NCBI GenBank assembly: GCA_027604685.1
Contig: JADHYX010000003.1
Coordinates: forward strand, 89,521-153,520
Reading direction: 5' to 3'
Source of the DNA: Lobulomyces angularis
Taxonomy: Eukaryota > Chytridiomycota > Chytridiomycetes > Lobulomycetales > Lobulomycetaceae
Length of the DNA stretch: 64,000 nucleotides
A program made the translations under genes and the position numbers. Under the pieces are notes generated by a model. That model had not been told where the DNA came from, ran no database searches, and saw only the letters and a program-made list of their open reading frames with translations. Below are positions 32,361-48,549 of this stretch, one piece after another (the first letter of the stretch is position 1; every line of letters starts with the position of its first letter).

Positions 32361-35300
32361 TCATTGAATGGATTCACCAGAATAAAAGCTCATAATTAAG
32401 TTCTGAACAATGACACTAGGTTCTCTATCCTGAACTGTTTTCAAAGTTCCTCTAAAATTATAATAATCTAAAAAATTCAATCCAAATTTATCCTTATGAT
32501 GTTGCAGATCAAAATTTCCAGTAAAAAAAGCCAAATTTTTTCCAAAGTTAACCTTAAAAGAGAGAAATATCTTTAATAAAATAATCATTAAACTAATGTT
32601 TTTTAAGTTCAATAATCCAAATGCCAGATACTGGAAAAAATTATTTTCTTCATCCAACTCTTTTTTCATACTTAATAAGATTCTTAGGTTAAATTTTTTT
32701 GAAGTATTAATCAAATTTAAAAATAATTCCAAAAGCTTGTTTAGACTTAAATTCTCATTTTTAGAAGTTTTTGTTGAAAAAAAGAAGTTTTTTTTTTGTA
32801 AATTTGTTAAAACTGATTTTAAATTATTAAGAAGTATTGGTTCAATGATTTCCTTTGTGTTTCTGCTCTCTTTTAAACTGTTACAGAATAAAAAATAAAC
32901 AGAAAATTTCTTGGTAGTTTACTTACAGAGCTAAAATTGCTTTTAAAACATTTTCTTGCCAACTGACTTCCTCTAATAAGCGGAGGTATACAAAAATAAC
33001 GTCATTTTTCAAAATTTCTTCAGTACAATAAACCATGTCACATATTATCTGAATGGCGAATTGCCTTGAAGAGCTAAGGTGGAAAACAACGTCAATTCAT
33101 TAGAAATCTTTAAATATTCCAGTTTACCTTGAAGAATCAATTATTTTTTTCAAGAAAGGAATAAAACCAAGCTTTGCGCAAATTTCAGTTCGCTTTTTAC
33201 TCATTCTGCATACATTGAATAATATTACCAAAGAATGTTTATTAACTTCCTAAAAAAAGAGTTAATTTTTATTTCTTTAATTAATACCGAATTTATATTT
33301 TTATAATCTAAAATTTTTTTTAACTCAAAAATTAAGTTGCTTTTTTCAAAATTTTCAAATACTTTTACGTTCAAGTTCATTGAACAATTTTTTAAAATTT
33401 TTAATAGCAAAACCAAATTTTTTGAATTGAGCAGCTCAAAACTTTTAATCAAATTTATAAAGCAATTTAAATTTGTAATGGAGCTCATCACCTTTAAATT
33501 TCCTTTCGAGAAATTTAAGAATATCATTAAAATTTTTTTAATCAAATCTTCATTTTTCCCCAAATTAATGGAATTATCTAAATTCAATACATAAAAAGTT
33601 GATGAAAGTTTCTTTAACAAATATTCCTGAGTAAATATTATACAGAAATCCTTTTTTGATACAGACTAAAGTTGAACAATTAAGAGAAAATTCATCAATT
33701 TTAATGATATGTAAATACTTGAATATTTAAGACACTTATAATACTGTCCGCCGCATTCTCAACAAGAACTTTTTTATTGATATCAAAATTTTCCTCATCA
33801 AAAAATTCAGAAAAACTTTTTAAACCATTGCAAGATATGAAAATTTTCAAAATTTCTACATTTTTGCAAAGGTATTTTATAAAAATGGAACTTTCAATTC
33901 TTATATCAATTGAATAATACTTTTTACAAAATTTCAACATAATCGGAATTCCTCCAAATAGACAAAAAGACTCCAAAATTTCTACGCTATCTTCTATACA
34001 CTTTTAATATTTTTTGGAAAACTTAAATCTAAGCATTAAAAACCACATTTTTTACCTGGTTTAAAAACTTCAGCAGTTTTAAAATAACAAACTCTTTTGT
34101 TTGGCGCTCCAATAATTCCAACAACGGCATTAAATAATGTGACTTTAGTATAATTGATTTTTGAATAGGATTATCCAAAAAAGTTTTTCCCTGCATCAAA
34201 GTATCAAAATTAAAAATTATGTTATGTTATTGGTTACAAGATACTCGCAAATTTTGATTAACTCTTGGTCGCTTAAAGTTTTGTTATTTATTAAAACATC
34301 AAATTTATTATTCAATTTCTCTTTTAAGTCATATTCAAAACTTTTGCTTATGTACCAATTGTTGGTGTTCGCATCATTTTCTAGATTTTCGTCGTTATCT
34401 TCTAAGTTTGAGAAGGGGTCCTCCTCGAAAGAATCTGGGCATTTGAAATTATTTCTATTTTTTTCTAAAGTAACTAAATGTTAAGGTTTAAAAAATGGTT
34501 TTCACTATATCACCATTAAAGTTAAAAATATCTGACCAATCATTGCCGTTTTCTTCATCTAAAAATATATGTACCTTCTCAAAAATACAATTTTATTGTA
34601 TAAAATTTTTCTTTTCTTACATTATCTAGGTTTTCTTCTACAGCAGAGAAAGTGTTCAATTTTATTTCAGAGTCATAGAGATTAGTTAGTTGCTTCGCTG
34701 CTATCAACAAAAATAATGACACTTTTGTGAAGATTGACATTTCTTACAAACGAGGTTGGAATGAGTCTCTTCCACTTCAAAGTCATTATCCCAATTATTT
34801 TCCAGTTCGGTTTCTGGTAAAATATATCCAAAATTTTTTTTTGGTGTTCCTTTTAACCCTGAGTTGTTTGTTAATTGCAATTTCTGATTTTCCGCCAATT
34901 CATTATATTTGCTTAACTCTTTGCCTAAAAGTTTTTCATTCCTAGTAAAAACTTCATTTTCATGAAAAGGTAAATCCTTCTTTTTTTTTTGACAGTTTTC
35001 AAAGCTGAATTCTTTTTCATTCGTTACATCAAAATCTTCATCCCAGTTGGAACTCATTTTCTCGGCTTCCGCTAAACTTTTTACGTTCTTCAAAAGCATA
35101 CTTTTTGCTTCAAGTTCGTTTTCCTGGAAATCTTCATCCCAACTTTCTAAATGGAAATTTTTTTTTAATATAAATTTAAATTTTTTACAACTAGTTAACA
35201 CCTTTTACTCCAATTACTTCAGAAACTTCAGAAACTTTTGAGGAAGATTTTGGTTGCTATAAAGATGAAGGAAGAACGAGTTTAATGACACAAATCTTTG

Positions 35301-36493
35301 AATAGCGATGCAAATACCCCATTAATACTTTTAATCCAAGGATGCTTTATTAAATTTTTTGCACTTATTCTTAAGTATGGATCCTTTTGAAAACACTCAA
35401 GAAGAAAATCTCGTAACAGCTTTTATATTTGAATAAATTTTAAAAAAGGTTTTTAAAATTTTAATTGATTACTGGTGAAAGGTATTCGGGTATGGGAGGA
35501 TGATCATCCTGAACCATTCTAAATAAAGCTGACATTGGAGCCAAAGTATGGTATGGTGGATTTCCCACTATCATTTCTAAAATAGTACAACCTAAACTCC
35601 TAAGAAAAAGATAAAAATAGATTGTGCTCGTAATACATTACCATATATCCGAAGCAGTTGTAGCCCCATTTAGTTCAATTACTTCTGGTGCCACTAACAA
35701 TAGATGAAATTAAAAAATTTCGTAAGTTGACAATATTATACTCCAGTATGGTGAACCAGCAACATTATCAATTTGAACATCGCATAATTTAGCAGCTACA
35801 CCGAAATCAGCCAACTTTACTTCAGCAACTTTTGTAGTTAAAATATTTCCACATTTAAGGTCTCTATGCAATATTCCTTGCTCATGTAGATAAATAAGTC
35901 CAAGTAATATTTTATGTACAAAATTTGAAACCAAATTTTCTTTAAAACCTCCAAATTTTTTTCTTAAATGAAAAAGAGAGCCATTTTCACAGAATCTTAT
36001 TAAAAAAAAGGGTTGAATTTGTAATTTACAATGCACAATTAGAGGTTATTTTATATTTACTCCATAATGATATTCAAGTTTTCTTGCGTTTTAATAAACC
36101 CCTTATATTTAACTATGTTCGGATGCTGTATTTAAAGAAAAATAAAAAAAAACTAATAATGATATTTAAAATTATTTGTACTAACATTTAATCCCTTCAG
36201 TAAACCAATTTCCATCTGAATTTCCAAAAATAAGAATTAAATTAAATTAATAAAATTTAACTCTTATACCATAATTAGATCAACTTCACATTTGGGTATA
36301 TTTAGTAAATTTATTTGTTTTATTGCAACAGTTTCTCCAGTTCTTTCATTCAATCCACTATAAACAGATCCAAATGCACCTTTGCCTATACAATTACCCA
36401 ATATGTAATCTTCGATTCTTGCCTATATAAATTAAGATAACACACTTTAAACAATTGAATTTTTTTTTTTACCTCATGAATCTTTCTCAACAT
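32361..36493 (-). CDS. Septation/mitotic-exit kinase, Cdc7/SepH/MAP3K-epsilon type
   Basis: STE-type Ser/Thr kinase of the septation initiation (SIN) or mitotic exit network, acting downstream of a spindle-pole GTPase to trigger septum formation. About 18 exons. The kinase domain is N-terminal: [118 protein letters not shown] and KHPWIKS. The P-loop, VAIK Lys, HRD and DFG are intact. A linker carries repeats of the short motif WDEDF/WDNDF (about five), also seen in SepH/MAP3K-epsilon relatives. The C-terminal half is Leu/Ile/Phe-rich armadillo-like helices, as in the family. Length (about 1,000 residues) fits. The distal exons are less certain because they are low-complexity and AT-rich. Confidence 0.87.
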
Positions 36494-36657
36494 TTTCAAT
36501 AAAAATTAAAACTCCGAATTAAAAAAATTCAAATATAAAATTTTTTGACATTTTATAATAAAAATAATTTATTTAAACAGAATCTATATCCCAAAAAAGG
36601 TAAACTTTTAAAAAGATTATACCAATACAAGAATAATATGAACACTAAAGGTAAAAG

Positions 36658-37515
36658 TTAAACTAATTTATGCAATTTTGCGAATTCATCTTGAGACCCA
36701 TCTTCTTGCGGTTTGTACTCGATAATCATACTTAAATTTCTCATTTCTTCCTCACCTATACAAATTAAAAAAAAAGTTAAATTTAATAGGCTGCTTTACT
36801 AACCATAGCAAACTTTGATAAAATAGCATGTTGCATCCATTCCAGCAGCAACACCGGAGCTTGTAAGAAACTTTTTATCATAAACAAAACGAGCCTCCTT
36901 AACCCAATTGACAGCTGGTCCATTTTCCTCTGCTAAGGCGAAAATGGCTTTATTTGAAGTAGCTTTTACACCATCCAAGCATCCAGTTTTGGCATACAGA
37001 GCACTACCATTGCAAATGGTTATCACCAAATCCGCAATTTTAGTTTTTTCAATTAAGAAATTTAACATTTTTTTATTTTGAAGTTCAAGTTTTACTCCTG
37101 AACCACCTATAAAAATAATTAAATTATTCATGGATTTTAATATAAATTTAATACCGGGAACAAATAAAATATCTAAATGTGGGCAGGTTTCAAAGGAATA
37201 GTCAGTTTTGACTACTTGATAAGACTGTGGGAAAATAGAATTGGGATGAGGTATTGGTGGTTTTGTAGAAACATCCTTTCCATTTTCAGATATGAAAACT
37301 ACCTTCAAAGGAAATTTATTGGATAATACATTTAGAAATTGCACAGGACCAAATACATCTACAATCAAATAAAGTCAAGTGTCTATTATTAAATTTTTAT
37401 ACCTAACACGGCAAATCCTTCATATAACACTACACCTAATATACAGAATTTTAAAGAAAAGTTGTAAATTAAAAGTACCCAGTGTTCTTGGTTTTTGTGT
37501 ATCCCAGTTTTCCAT
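36658..37515 (-). CDS. DJ-1/PfpI family protein
   Basis: Class I glutamine-amidotransferase-like fold; fungal members include isocyanide hydratase-like and stress proteins. Five exons. The start MENWDTQKPRTLG joins VVLYEGFAVLDVFGP, matching the family's N-terminal strand and -LD-FGP- block. The nucleophile elbow is LVITICNGSALYAKTGCLDG, with the conserved Cys. Downstream is ATSNKAIFALAEEN, then WVKEARFVYDKKFLTSSG and VAAGMDATCYFI (cf. V-WV-DG---TSSGVSAGID), and a C-terminal MIIEYKPQ. Active-site residues look intact, so it is probably functional, but substrate cannot be told from sequence. Confidence 0.88.
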
Positions 37516-37960
37516 TATTATTGCAGTCTCTTAATTTTCAATTTAATGTAGTTTTTATAAAGATACTTTGTTGATATTACTTCAATTAATAAAAATGTTT
37601 TAATAGTGTTTTAATAGTCAAATTTTTTAATTGAAAAAGATCATTTTTATTCGGAATAATCACGGAAAAATGGGCCATTTTTTGCCTCCTTCTTACGTTT
37701 AATTTATCTAAATTTATAATCTCTTACTAAAATTAAAAGTTAATTTAGAGCATTGTTAGTTGTGTTGTCCTCTGACAATTCGTCCTTAGTTCTACTTTAC
37801 CAAAAAATCTTTACCAATACAGCAGATACTCCAATAATAGAGTAGATACTGCAATGGTATTCTCCACACTTTTTCACTATAATTAGTCATCATCCTACCG
37901 CATAAAAACCTCAATCTTACTTATCAATTTTTCAACATTGTGTCTTAAATTTTATAACAA

Positions 37961-38040
37961 TAGATTCATTTCTTATATGGTTTATAATCAGCTAGATAAA
38001 TAGATTCATTTCTTATATGGTTTATAATCAGCTAGATAAA
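37961..38040. repeat. Perfect 40-bp tandem duplication
   Basis: Two identical 40-bp copies, starting TAGATTCATTTCTTATATGG and ending CAGCTAGATAAA, adjoin at 38000/38001 with no mismatch. This indicates a recent event or an assembly artefact near a gap. Confidence 0.97.
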
Positions 38041-38264
38041 TATAAGACTTCTTTCTAAGGAAAAGTATGTATTTAATTTATTTCACAAAACTTTTTTCAA
38101 ACAAGTTTTAAATTTAAAATCTCAAAAAATAGACTTATCTTACCCACACTTTACCTATGAGTTTACTCAACTTGTTAAAGCAATTTAAAATTAAATTTTA
38201 ATATTTTAGTCTATTGTGATGTTCTAAAACCTTAGATTAATTTTTTTTTTTTTTTTGTTTTTTT

Positions 38265-38274
38265 NNNNNNNNNN
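38265..38274. other. Assembly gap (10 N)
   Basis: Ten N after a T-rich tract, 36 bases before the RIX1-like start codon, so an upstream exon could be hidden. Confidence 0.98.
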
Positions 38275-38309
38275 ATTTAAATTCATAGTTCATTCAAGTG
38301 TTTGAAAGA

Positions 38310-40891
38310 ATGACGTTAAGGTTTATCTTAAATAATTTGATGAATGAAGAAAGTATCTCTTTTTTTGAATATGAAACGATTAAAAAATTGCTGATGACAG
38401 TTCATAGTAAAGAGGTTTTTGAAAAAGCTGATATCAAAAAATTTGCGTTGAAATTGAACTCTTTTTTGAAATCCCAAAACTCCTTAACCATGTTTGGCTC
38501 CGATTTAATTAGAATTTCAATTAAAAATAACTTAATATTTTTGACAAATCTATCCACTCATGTACCTGCAATAATTTTCGCTTTAAAAGTAAAAAAATTA
38601 CTTGAAAGATTCTTTAAATTATGTATTATTTAGAACGCTAAAAATCCAGAAATTATTTGCGACATTTTATTTACGATTTCTGAACTGATTTTTAAAGCGA
38701 AAAAATCAAAAGATTTTGCGGATCAACAAATTTCTTTGACGCAAGCTGTTTCTAGCAGTATAGGTAACCTGAAATTAAGCGAAAATATAGATCTCGTATA
38801 AAATTAAACATTTTTAGTTGTTTGTTAATGAAATTTCTTAGTTTCCACTGCTGCCAATGATTCAAACTGTGATAACTATTCATCCTAATCAATTTAGAGG
38901 GATGGCTGAAAAATTGGAAAAATCCTTACGAGAAAGATATAAAAGTGGTGGTAAAAAGGAGGAGCTCTATTTCCATAGACGTACCATCAATAAAGCATTG
39001 CTTTCTATTCAATTAACAAAAAGAGGATTCAATCAAAATAACATTTTAGAATTAATTACAGGATTTTCTGCTTCCGCGTTGAGATCTTTACAAAATTTAC
39101 TGTCTGAAGGTTACTAATTTTGGTTAAAAATTTTTATATTTAATGAAGCTCGTCTATTTTCATAAAATAGTTGAAATTAAGAATGTTGAAGAAATTAAAT
39201 CAGACCTGAAGGTTTTTGAATTGTCCATGAATGAGTTGATAAATTGTCTAGAGTATGTAAATCAATAAAAAGAAAATATAATTTAATTCGTAATATTTAA
39301 AAGGTGGTCAAAAAAGTATAGTTGTATTGTCTATTTAAATGATTTTTTGAAAATTATTGAATTTTATTCCACTTTAACAGATGAAGTAATATTTAATTGG
39401 TTGATTAAAACCTTAATATACAAAAATTTTATATAGCTTCGTTTTGGAAAATCTAAGACATGGCAACTTTTTTTTCCTTTAATAGGTTATAAAGTTAATA
39501 AGTTGATGGTCTTGATGCTTGAACGGTACTTATTTTTCTTTATTTTAACCCTTTTTTTCTTTAGTTTTGGACCTCACTTAATAAAGTTTTCAAAATTAAT
39601 ATGCAACGTGTGCCTCAATAGTCTATCTCATAGTAAAAGAAAAGTGTATTTATTAATAATCTCTATTTTTACTGAAAATTTTTTTTAAGAATGTGGAGAT
39701 TGTCAGTACTTAATGTTTTAAATTTGACCATTAAATGTGTTTTGCAAGATTATAGGATGTTGTTAAAAGTTTCTGAAGAAATTTTTGAAGACTTTACACT
39801 ATTAGAAGATGAAAACACTGAAGCTACACTTGAAAACAATAAATTGTACGACGCTGGGTTACATGGTAAAAAATTTTTTTATTTGTTTAAACTAATAAAT
39901 TAGTTCTTTTATCTATTGTGCGCAGTTCTTATTTAAACTGTGAATCTTTGAAAAACTTGATGAAAAAGATTTTTCAGAAAGTAACTGAAACTTTAATAAA
40001 ATCTCACATGAATATAATATTTTATAAATCTAGTAAAAATGCAACAATAGATCAAAGTGTTATAAAAAAAAACTTAAATTTAAGCATTTTGAAAAGTTTG
40101 TATAAATTATTATTCAGTTTAGTTGAAAGTCTGAATGGTGGATTGGTTTTGGGGGTATCATTAAAGCTTTTTGAAATGGGTTTTCAACTTCCAAATAAAG
40201 AAGTAACATAAAAAGCAATTGTAATTTAACTTAAATTTTACAGATAAACCAACTTTGTGAGCAATATTTGATTCAGTGCTCTGCGATAATTCATCCGATC
40301 AGACCTGCTGGTCTCGAAAGTTTTAACCTTTTTGAAGTCAATAATGAGATTAAAGACCAACAAAGCTTTGATGCGTTTTCATTACTAAACAATCCAAACC
40401 GCAATTTTCTCAGTACTGAAAAAAAAAATTACAATATATACAAAAAGGATGACACCGAAAAAAGCGTAACAAGCATTTGTAAATCATTTTTTATTTTAAA
40501 TGTATTTTTTTAGAAAATCCACTTTTCGATGACAAAAAATTCTTTAGAAGTTAATAAAATTTTAAATTTAGAAAAAAATGATGTTGAAGCAATAGAGAAT
40601 TCAAAAAATGTTACCTTAAAGAGACAATTCACTGACTTTTCTGCAGAAAAAAGTTGTGAAAACGAAATAATAAACAATGAAACAGTGTTAGAAGAGCACC
40701 AAGTACTGGAAGATATTCCAGTTAGTAAGAAACTTAAATCTGAGGAAAAGGTTACTACACCTCCAGTGGAGACAGTTGTTACTGAAGTAAGAAACAGTTA
40801 CGACGTTGAAGTTGAGGAAGATGATGAAAATTTCATGCAGTCACTAGAGATTAATGCTGATTCCGGCCCAGATGTTACCGATGATGAATAA
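38310..40891 (+). CDS. RIX1/PELP1-like pre-60S assembly factor
   Basis: The Rix1 (PELP1/TEX10/SENP3-type) complex acts on pre-60S particles during ITS2 processing and remodelling. Nine or ten exons. The body is all-helical HEAT-like. Family-like points are an ITIHPNQFRGMAEKL block early on (cf. YP-SFR-F), RFGPHLIKFSK-type helices, QYLIQCSAIIHPIRPAG (cf. IHPR-P in Rix1) and an acidic end ENFMQSLEINADSGPDVTDD. An in-frame TAG lies upstream of the chosen ATG. Junctions near 39650 and 39860 use less ideal donors, picked because they keep frame. The family is fast-evolving, so this call rests on architecture and short motifs. The genes for AFG2 and NOP14, which serve the same pathway, are in the same window. 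Confidence 0.6.
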
Positions 40892-41099
40892 AATTTATTT
40901 TTCCTAATTTTCATTTAGTAATTTTATGTTAACCTTTTTTTATGAATTTTTTTAATTATTTATTTCCTTATTTTGTTTTTCTATATTTATTGCAAGATAA
41001 AAATTTATACATGTTTTAAAAAAAAATCTATTTAAAAAAAAAAATTAAAAGTAAACTATAAAGAAAATTAAAAATATATTTTTAAAAGGTATTTAGTTT

Positions 41100-44739
<3,640 letters not shown>

Positions 44740-44948
44740 TTTCGCTTTATATCTACCTCATTCAAAATGAGTTTATTTTGAAAATTAAGTTACAATAAAT
44801 TCTTCTATTTATACTGAATATACCAGTTTCTTATCTCTAATACTAAGAGGAAGTCACTAATGATGTTTATCTTATAACAGAGAAAAATTATTTGATAGCA
44901 CTATGGATAGTTTGCAAATTCGGGAGTAATTATTGTTGCGAAAAAATA

Positions 44949-46077
44949 TTACAATTTTCTATTAAAAAAATTCCTTTCTATGACTGATCGCCTGGGTAAA
45001 TGATTTAAAAATAAAAAGCACAGAATTACTAAACAAGCGAAGAAAACTAGGAAGTAATTTAAATCAATCACAACAATAACTTTTTCAACATTATTTCTAA
45101 AAATGTTTGATTTCTTGTTAACATAATTATCCCTTTCTCTTGACATTATTACAACGTTAGATTCTTTGCCAATCTTTGGTAAAAATACTTCCCACTTTCC
45201 AACATAGGTCTTAATATCCTTCTTGTGTTCTAACTTTGTAGTAATGGTTGGGTCACCACTAATAAAGAGTAAAAATCTATTTAAAGTTGTATGCTACCTG
45301 TGACATCGCTTACAGGAATCATTTTCGGCTAAAAAGTTGTCATTTTCAAAGTACAACTGCGTCGTGATATTTCTGTAAGATTTATTATGAGGGATTATCT
45401 TAAAGTCTAGAAAGAGTTGAACACAGGAAATAGCAATAAAAATTTTTACGGATGTGAGCTGGTCTAAACCCACCATCATCATATCTAAAACAATTAATAA
45501 AGAATGCAACTCTATTTTATCACCTTCCTGGCATAAGTGATTCAAATTGAAAATATCCATTATTGTCAGTAACAATTTTTGCACGACAAAAAAATTGGTC
45601 TTTTTCTCCAACGCTGTACTTACCGTCCTATTGTTATCATTGTTTTATAAAGAGATGTAAAATATCAATTAAAATACCATGTCAGCTTGCCAGATATCAA
45701 GATCAGCAGCTAAAGGAGTTTCGCAATCGTCAGAGGAAAATATGGAACCTTGCATATATAAACGATCATGGGCAAATCTAAAAATTAAAAAATTTTAAAT
45801 AACAAGTATTTCTGCATCGGTTGACTACGTCGCCTGTTGGCAAATTTTGGGATCTTTTCTAAATGGCGCACCACCAACATAATACGGACCTGAAGAAAAT
45901 AAAAAAAGATGTTAAAAAAAGTGATTCATTAAATGATTAATGTGTTTAGAAAAATTATTGTTTTTAATCTTTCTCACCTTCAATATCGACTGAAGTACTC
46001 CGGCATTCCTTAGCAACATCTAGCGCCATTGAAAATGAAAAACAGCATAAAAAGAAATTTAACAAAAGTTTCATCAT
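44949..46077 (-). CDS. Secreted, membrane-anchored intradiol ring-cleavage dioxygenase
   Basis: Non-heme Fe(III) enzyme family that opens catechol-type rings between the hydroxyls; secreted fungal forms act on lignin-like and other aromatics. Seven exons. The signal peptide is MMKLLLNFFLCCFSFSMALD. Then EGPYYVGGAPFRKD, DDCETPLAADLDIWQADMDG, GKYSVGEKDQFFCRAKIVTD and NGYFQFESLMPGRYDDGGFR, followed by PAHIHFKIIP, match the family in order. Candidate Fe ligands, Tyr in GRYD and both His in HIH, are present. A second Tyr candidate is GKYS. After the domain a TM helix (YFLVFFACLVILCFLFL) and a short basic tail follow, unlike typical soluble secreted members. Activity is plausible but the substrate is unknown. 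Confidence 0.87.
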
Positions 46078-46200
46078 AATTTGTCACCGTTGTAACACAA
46101 GACTACAGAGATTTATTTACATTTAATACTTTACGGGGGTTTTCCGCCTAATCTAATATTATTTTTTAACTATTTCTACACTAATAAAGTAACTAACAAA

Positions 46201-46829
46201 TTATCATCGATTTCTTCCCAAATCTGGAAGACTTGTTCAATAATTTCCAATTTTTTTTTGTCGTCTATTCTTCAAAATAGCGCATACGAGCTCTACACCC
46301 TAACAAATATTGAATTTAATATTTTTAAAGAAATGTACAAAAAAATATACTTAGACACCAAAATTTTTGACAATGAAAAGTGTTTGAATTGTGTTGGTTG
46401 TTATTGAAAATATTTCGAAATGTTGTTTCTGAAATAACTAAAATTTCAAAACTAAATGTTTATTTAATTCATTTTAGTGTCTGCAATAGTATATTCTGCA
46501 TTTTCTCTTTTAATTTATTTCATCCTTTCTTTTTTGGTGATAGCTTTAAGTAGTATAGAGTATCGATAAGAGATTTGAGGGCGTATTCTAAATGGCCTTA
46601 AGGAGTATCAGAATTAAACTTTAATTGATAAAAGAGCCATTATTTCTGTTTTAAACGAGGAAATTAAATTGCAGGTGATGCTAGATTGATCAATGAAAAT
46701 TTTTTAGTTGAAGAAAGTACAAAGAAAAAGAAAATTAGTAGAGTTTTGTTTGCAGGTGAACACTGCTCTAGATAATATTTTGGATTTGCACATGGTAGCT
46801 GGCTTAGTGGAATAGAATTAGTAGAATAG
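46201..46829 (+). pseudogene. Relic of a flavin amine oxidase (polyamine oxidase)
   Basis: Conserved C-terminal blocks of FAD-dependent polyamine oxidases appear in order but broken by stops. From 46572 the frame reads DLRAYSKWP, stop, GVSELNFN, matching the FFKGTFSNWPVGVNRYEYD block of plant enzymes. From 46674 the same frame reads RVLFAGEHCSR, stop, YFGFAHGSWLSGIE, matching [26 protein letters not shown], the FAD-binding end. Further up, in another frame (46201-46407), an open stretch with LQNSA and MYKKIYLDTKIF resembles LQS...YTKIFLKF. The gene is dead: at least four stops lie in the aligned frame. Confidence 0.65.
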
Positions 46830-47327
46830 TACTTTTAATTTTGTAAAAAATTAAAGTAATCTACTTATTTTAGTTAAGTTTAGTTTATTTCTAGATTTTA
46901 GAGGTGACTTACTGGTTTATTACTAAAATTTATTCTTTGAAGGTAAAACATGACTTCTGCATTAACGCGAAAAAAATAAAAGTTACAATTTATATTTACA
47001 AAAAAATTTACTTGTTTATACCACTTATATTATCAGCAAAAGAAATATGGGAAAAAATGTCAATGCTATTGCTGTGATGGTTAGTCCCTTTAATTTTTTT
47101 TGATGTGCAATGAAACTATTCCATTAAGCTTAAGTAGGAGGTCAACTTCACATCTATTTCATTCCCAGCATTTCTTCAAAGTGACCGGAATTTTACCAAT
47201 GAGGATCCCTCTTTGCAAAACATTAATTTGATGAATTTCCGAATCGAAATAGGTCAATTTTCTTAATTTTTTTAGGAGAAGGGTTAAGTGTGACATTTTT
47301 GTTGTGGATTCTGTTACTATTTTGTAT
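46830..47327. other. Intergenic, about 500 bp
   Basis: Nothing recognised after the amine oxidase relic. It contains no long frame and no further enzyme motif. Confidence 0.5.
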
Positions 47328-48549
47328 ATGATATCTTTGAATTCGTTACTTAATTTCTTACCTAATGAAAATATAGGTATATATTATTAAAATTATGAAG
47401 TTTGAAAGTTAATTTAGCATTTAGTATTCATTTCAAACTTGCTTACCCCACAAGAGTTATTTAATTTGAAGATTACCTCAAAATTGATGTTTAATGTTTT
47501 TAACTTCACAGATTACCATTATTTTCACCTCATTTTCTTTAGTGATGTATCTTTATCAAAATATAAAAAAAAGGAATATTTTTATTTGATAAACTGGAAG
47601 AATTCGCGTTTTAAATTCAAAAGCAATTATAAGGTATTGAAGTTAGCATGTAATTTAGGGTCTTGCGATTGTATTGAAAGGTAGTTTAAATTTGAGATAT
47701 AGTGAAAAGTTTCTTAAGTCACTTTATTTTTAAACAGGTTGGTAAATGAAGGTTTAGATGTTGGTTTATTTATAGAAGAAGCATTAGATGAAGCTATAAA
47801 AGGTAGTTAACTGAACTAAAGTAAGACTAAATATGAAGGAGGAAATTTAGATGCAGTAAGGATGTTGTCGTTTCTAGATGATAGACCATCCATAGCTGAA
47901 ACAATAACAGTCGTTGCCAAAAGTTTTCAAAAAAATTTTGAAATTAGCCAATTTTTTTTGCAAGATGAAAGGATAACCAATATGCATGGTGGAGGTATAA
48001 AATTTTATTTTCATTTTAATTAACTTGTTATAAGATTTTAAAATAGATCTTCTAATTACTTCATCCGAGAGAGGTGATGTACTTTTATTTAAGAATTTGT
48101 TATTTCAGAAGTTAAATGAATTCAACTTTGACAACCAATTTATTGTTTTTAATTTTAACGATCAGCTAATATCCTGGCAAACAGTTTTTGTTTCACTAGT
48201 AGAAGGAGAAGAGGAAGATTTAGTTAGATTATTTCTTTGTGAAGAGAAGTTTGTGTTCAATTTACTAACTGAAATTCAGCCTGTATTGAACAACTATTTT
48301 TTTGATACATTGGAATGTTTTTTTAATGAAAAAATCTTTACAAAAGGAATTACCCCATGTGCAACGAATTTGAATTTTATATTAAAACTGATATTTAGTG
48401 AAGAGCGATTGTTTTTTTGCTTTTCACGGGATTTTAAATGTGAGTTTTTAAGAAAAGAACTCAGATTTGGAATAAAGAAATTTTTAAAGAAAAGTTTGTT
48501 GCTAGTGGCTTTGGGTATTATGATTTTCACTGCCACCTGGAGTCGATAA
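47328..48549 (+). CDS. F-box-like protein, possibly with ankyrin-type repeats
   Basis: Four or five exons. ATG at 47328 reads MISLNSLLNFLPNE, spliced across a 48-bp intron to NIVFISNLLTPQELFNLKIT. Together this looks like an F-box (L-LLP-E-I--I---L-P-DL--L---SK). Downstream LACNLGSCDCIERLVNEG, GLDVGLFIEEALDEAIKGG and LLITSSERGDVLLFKNLL have ankyrin-like spacing (helix, A--G, -LL-). The end is hydrophobic and basic (KFLKKSLLLVALGIMIF). F-box plus ankyrin-like repeats suggests a substrate receptor of an SCF ubiquitin ligase. The repeats are degenerate, so this is tentative. All junctions keep frame. Confidence 0.6.

Larger units (their letters stand above)
37516..38309. other. Intergenic between divergent genes, with repeat and gap
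   Basis: No gene recognised. Holds a perfect 40-bp tandem duplication (37961-38040) and the 10-N gap at 38265-38274 inside a poly-T tract. Confidence 0.6.

Noticed and set aside
33337..33594. Phe/Lys-rich plus-strand frame
   Set aside because: Antisense to armadillo-like exons of the septation kinase.
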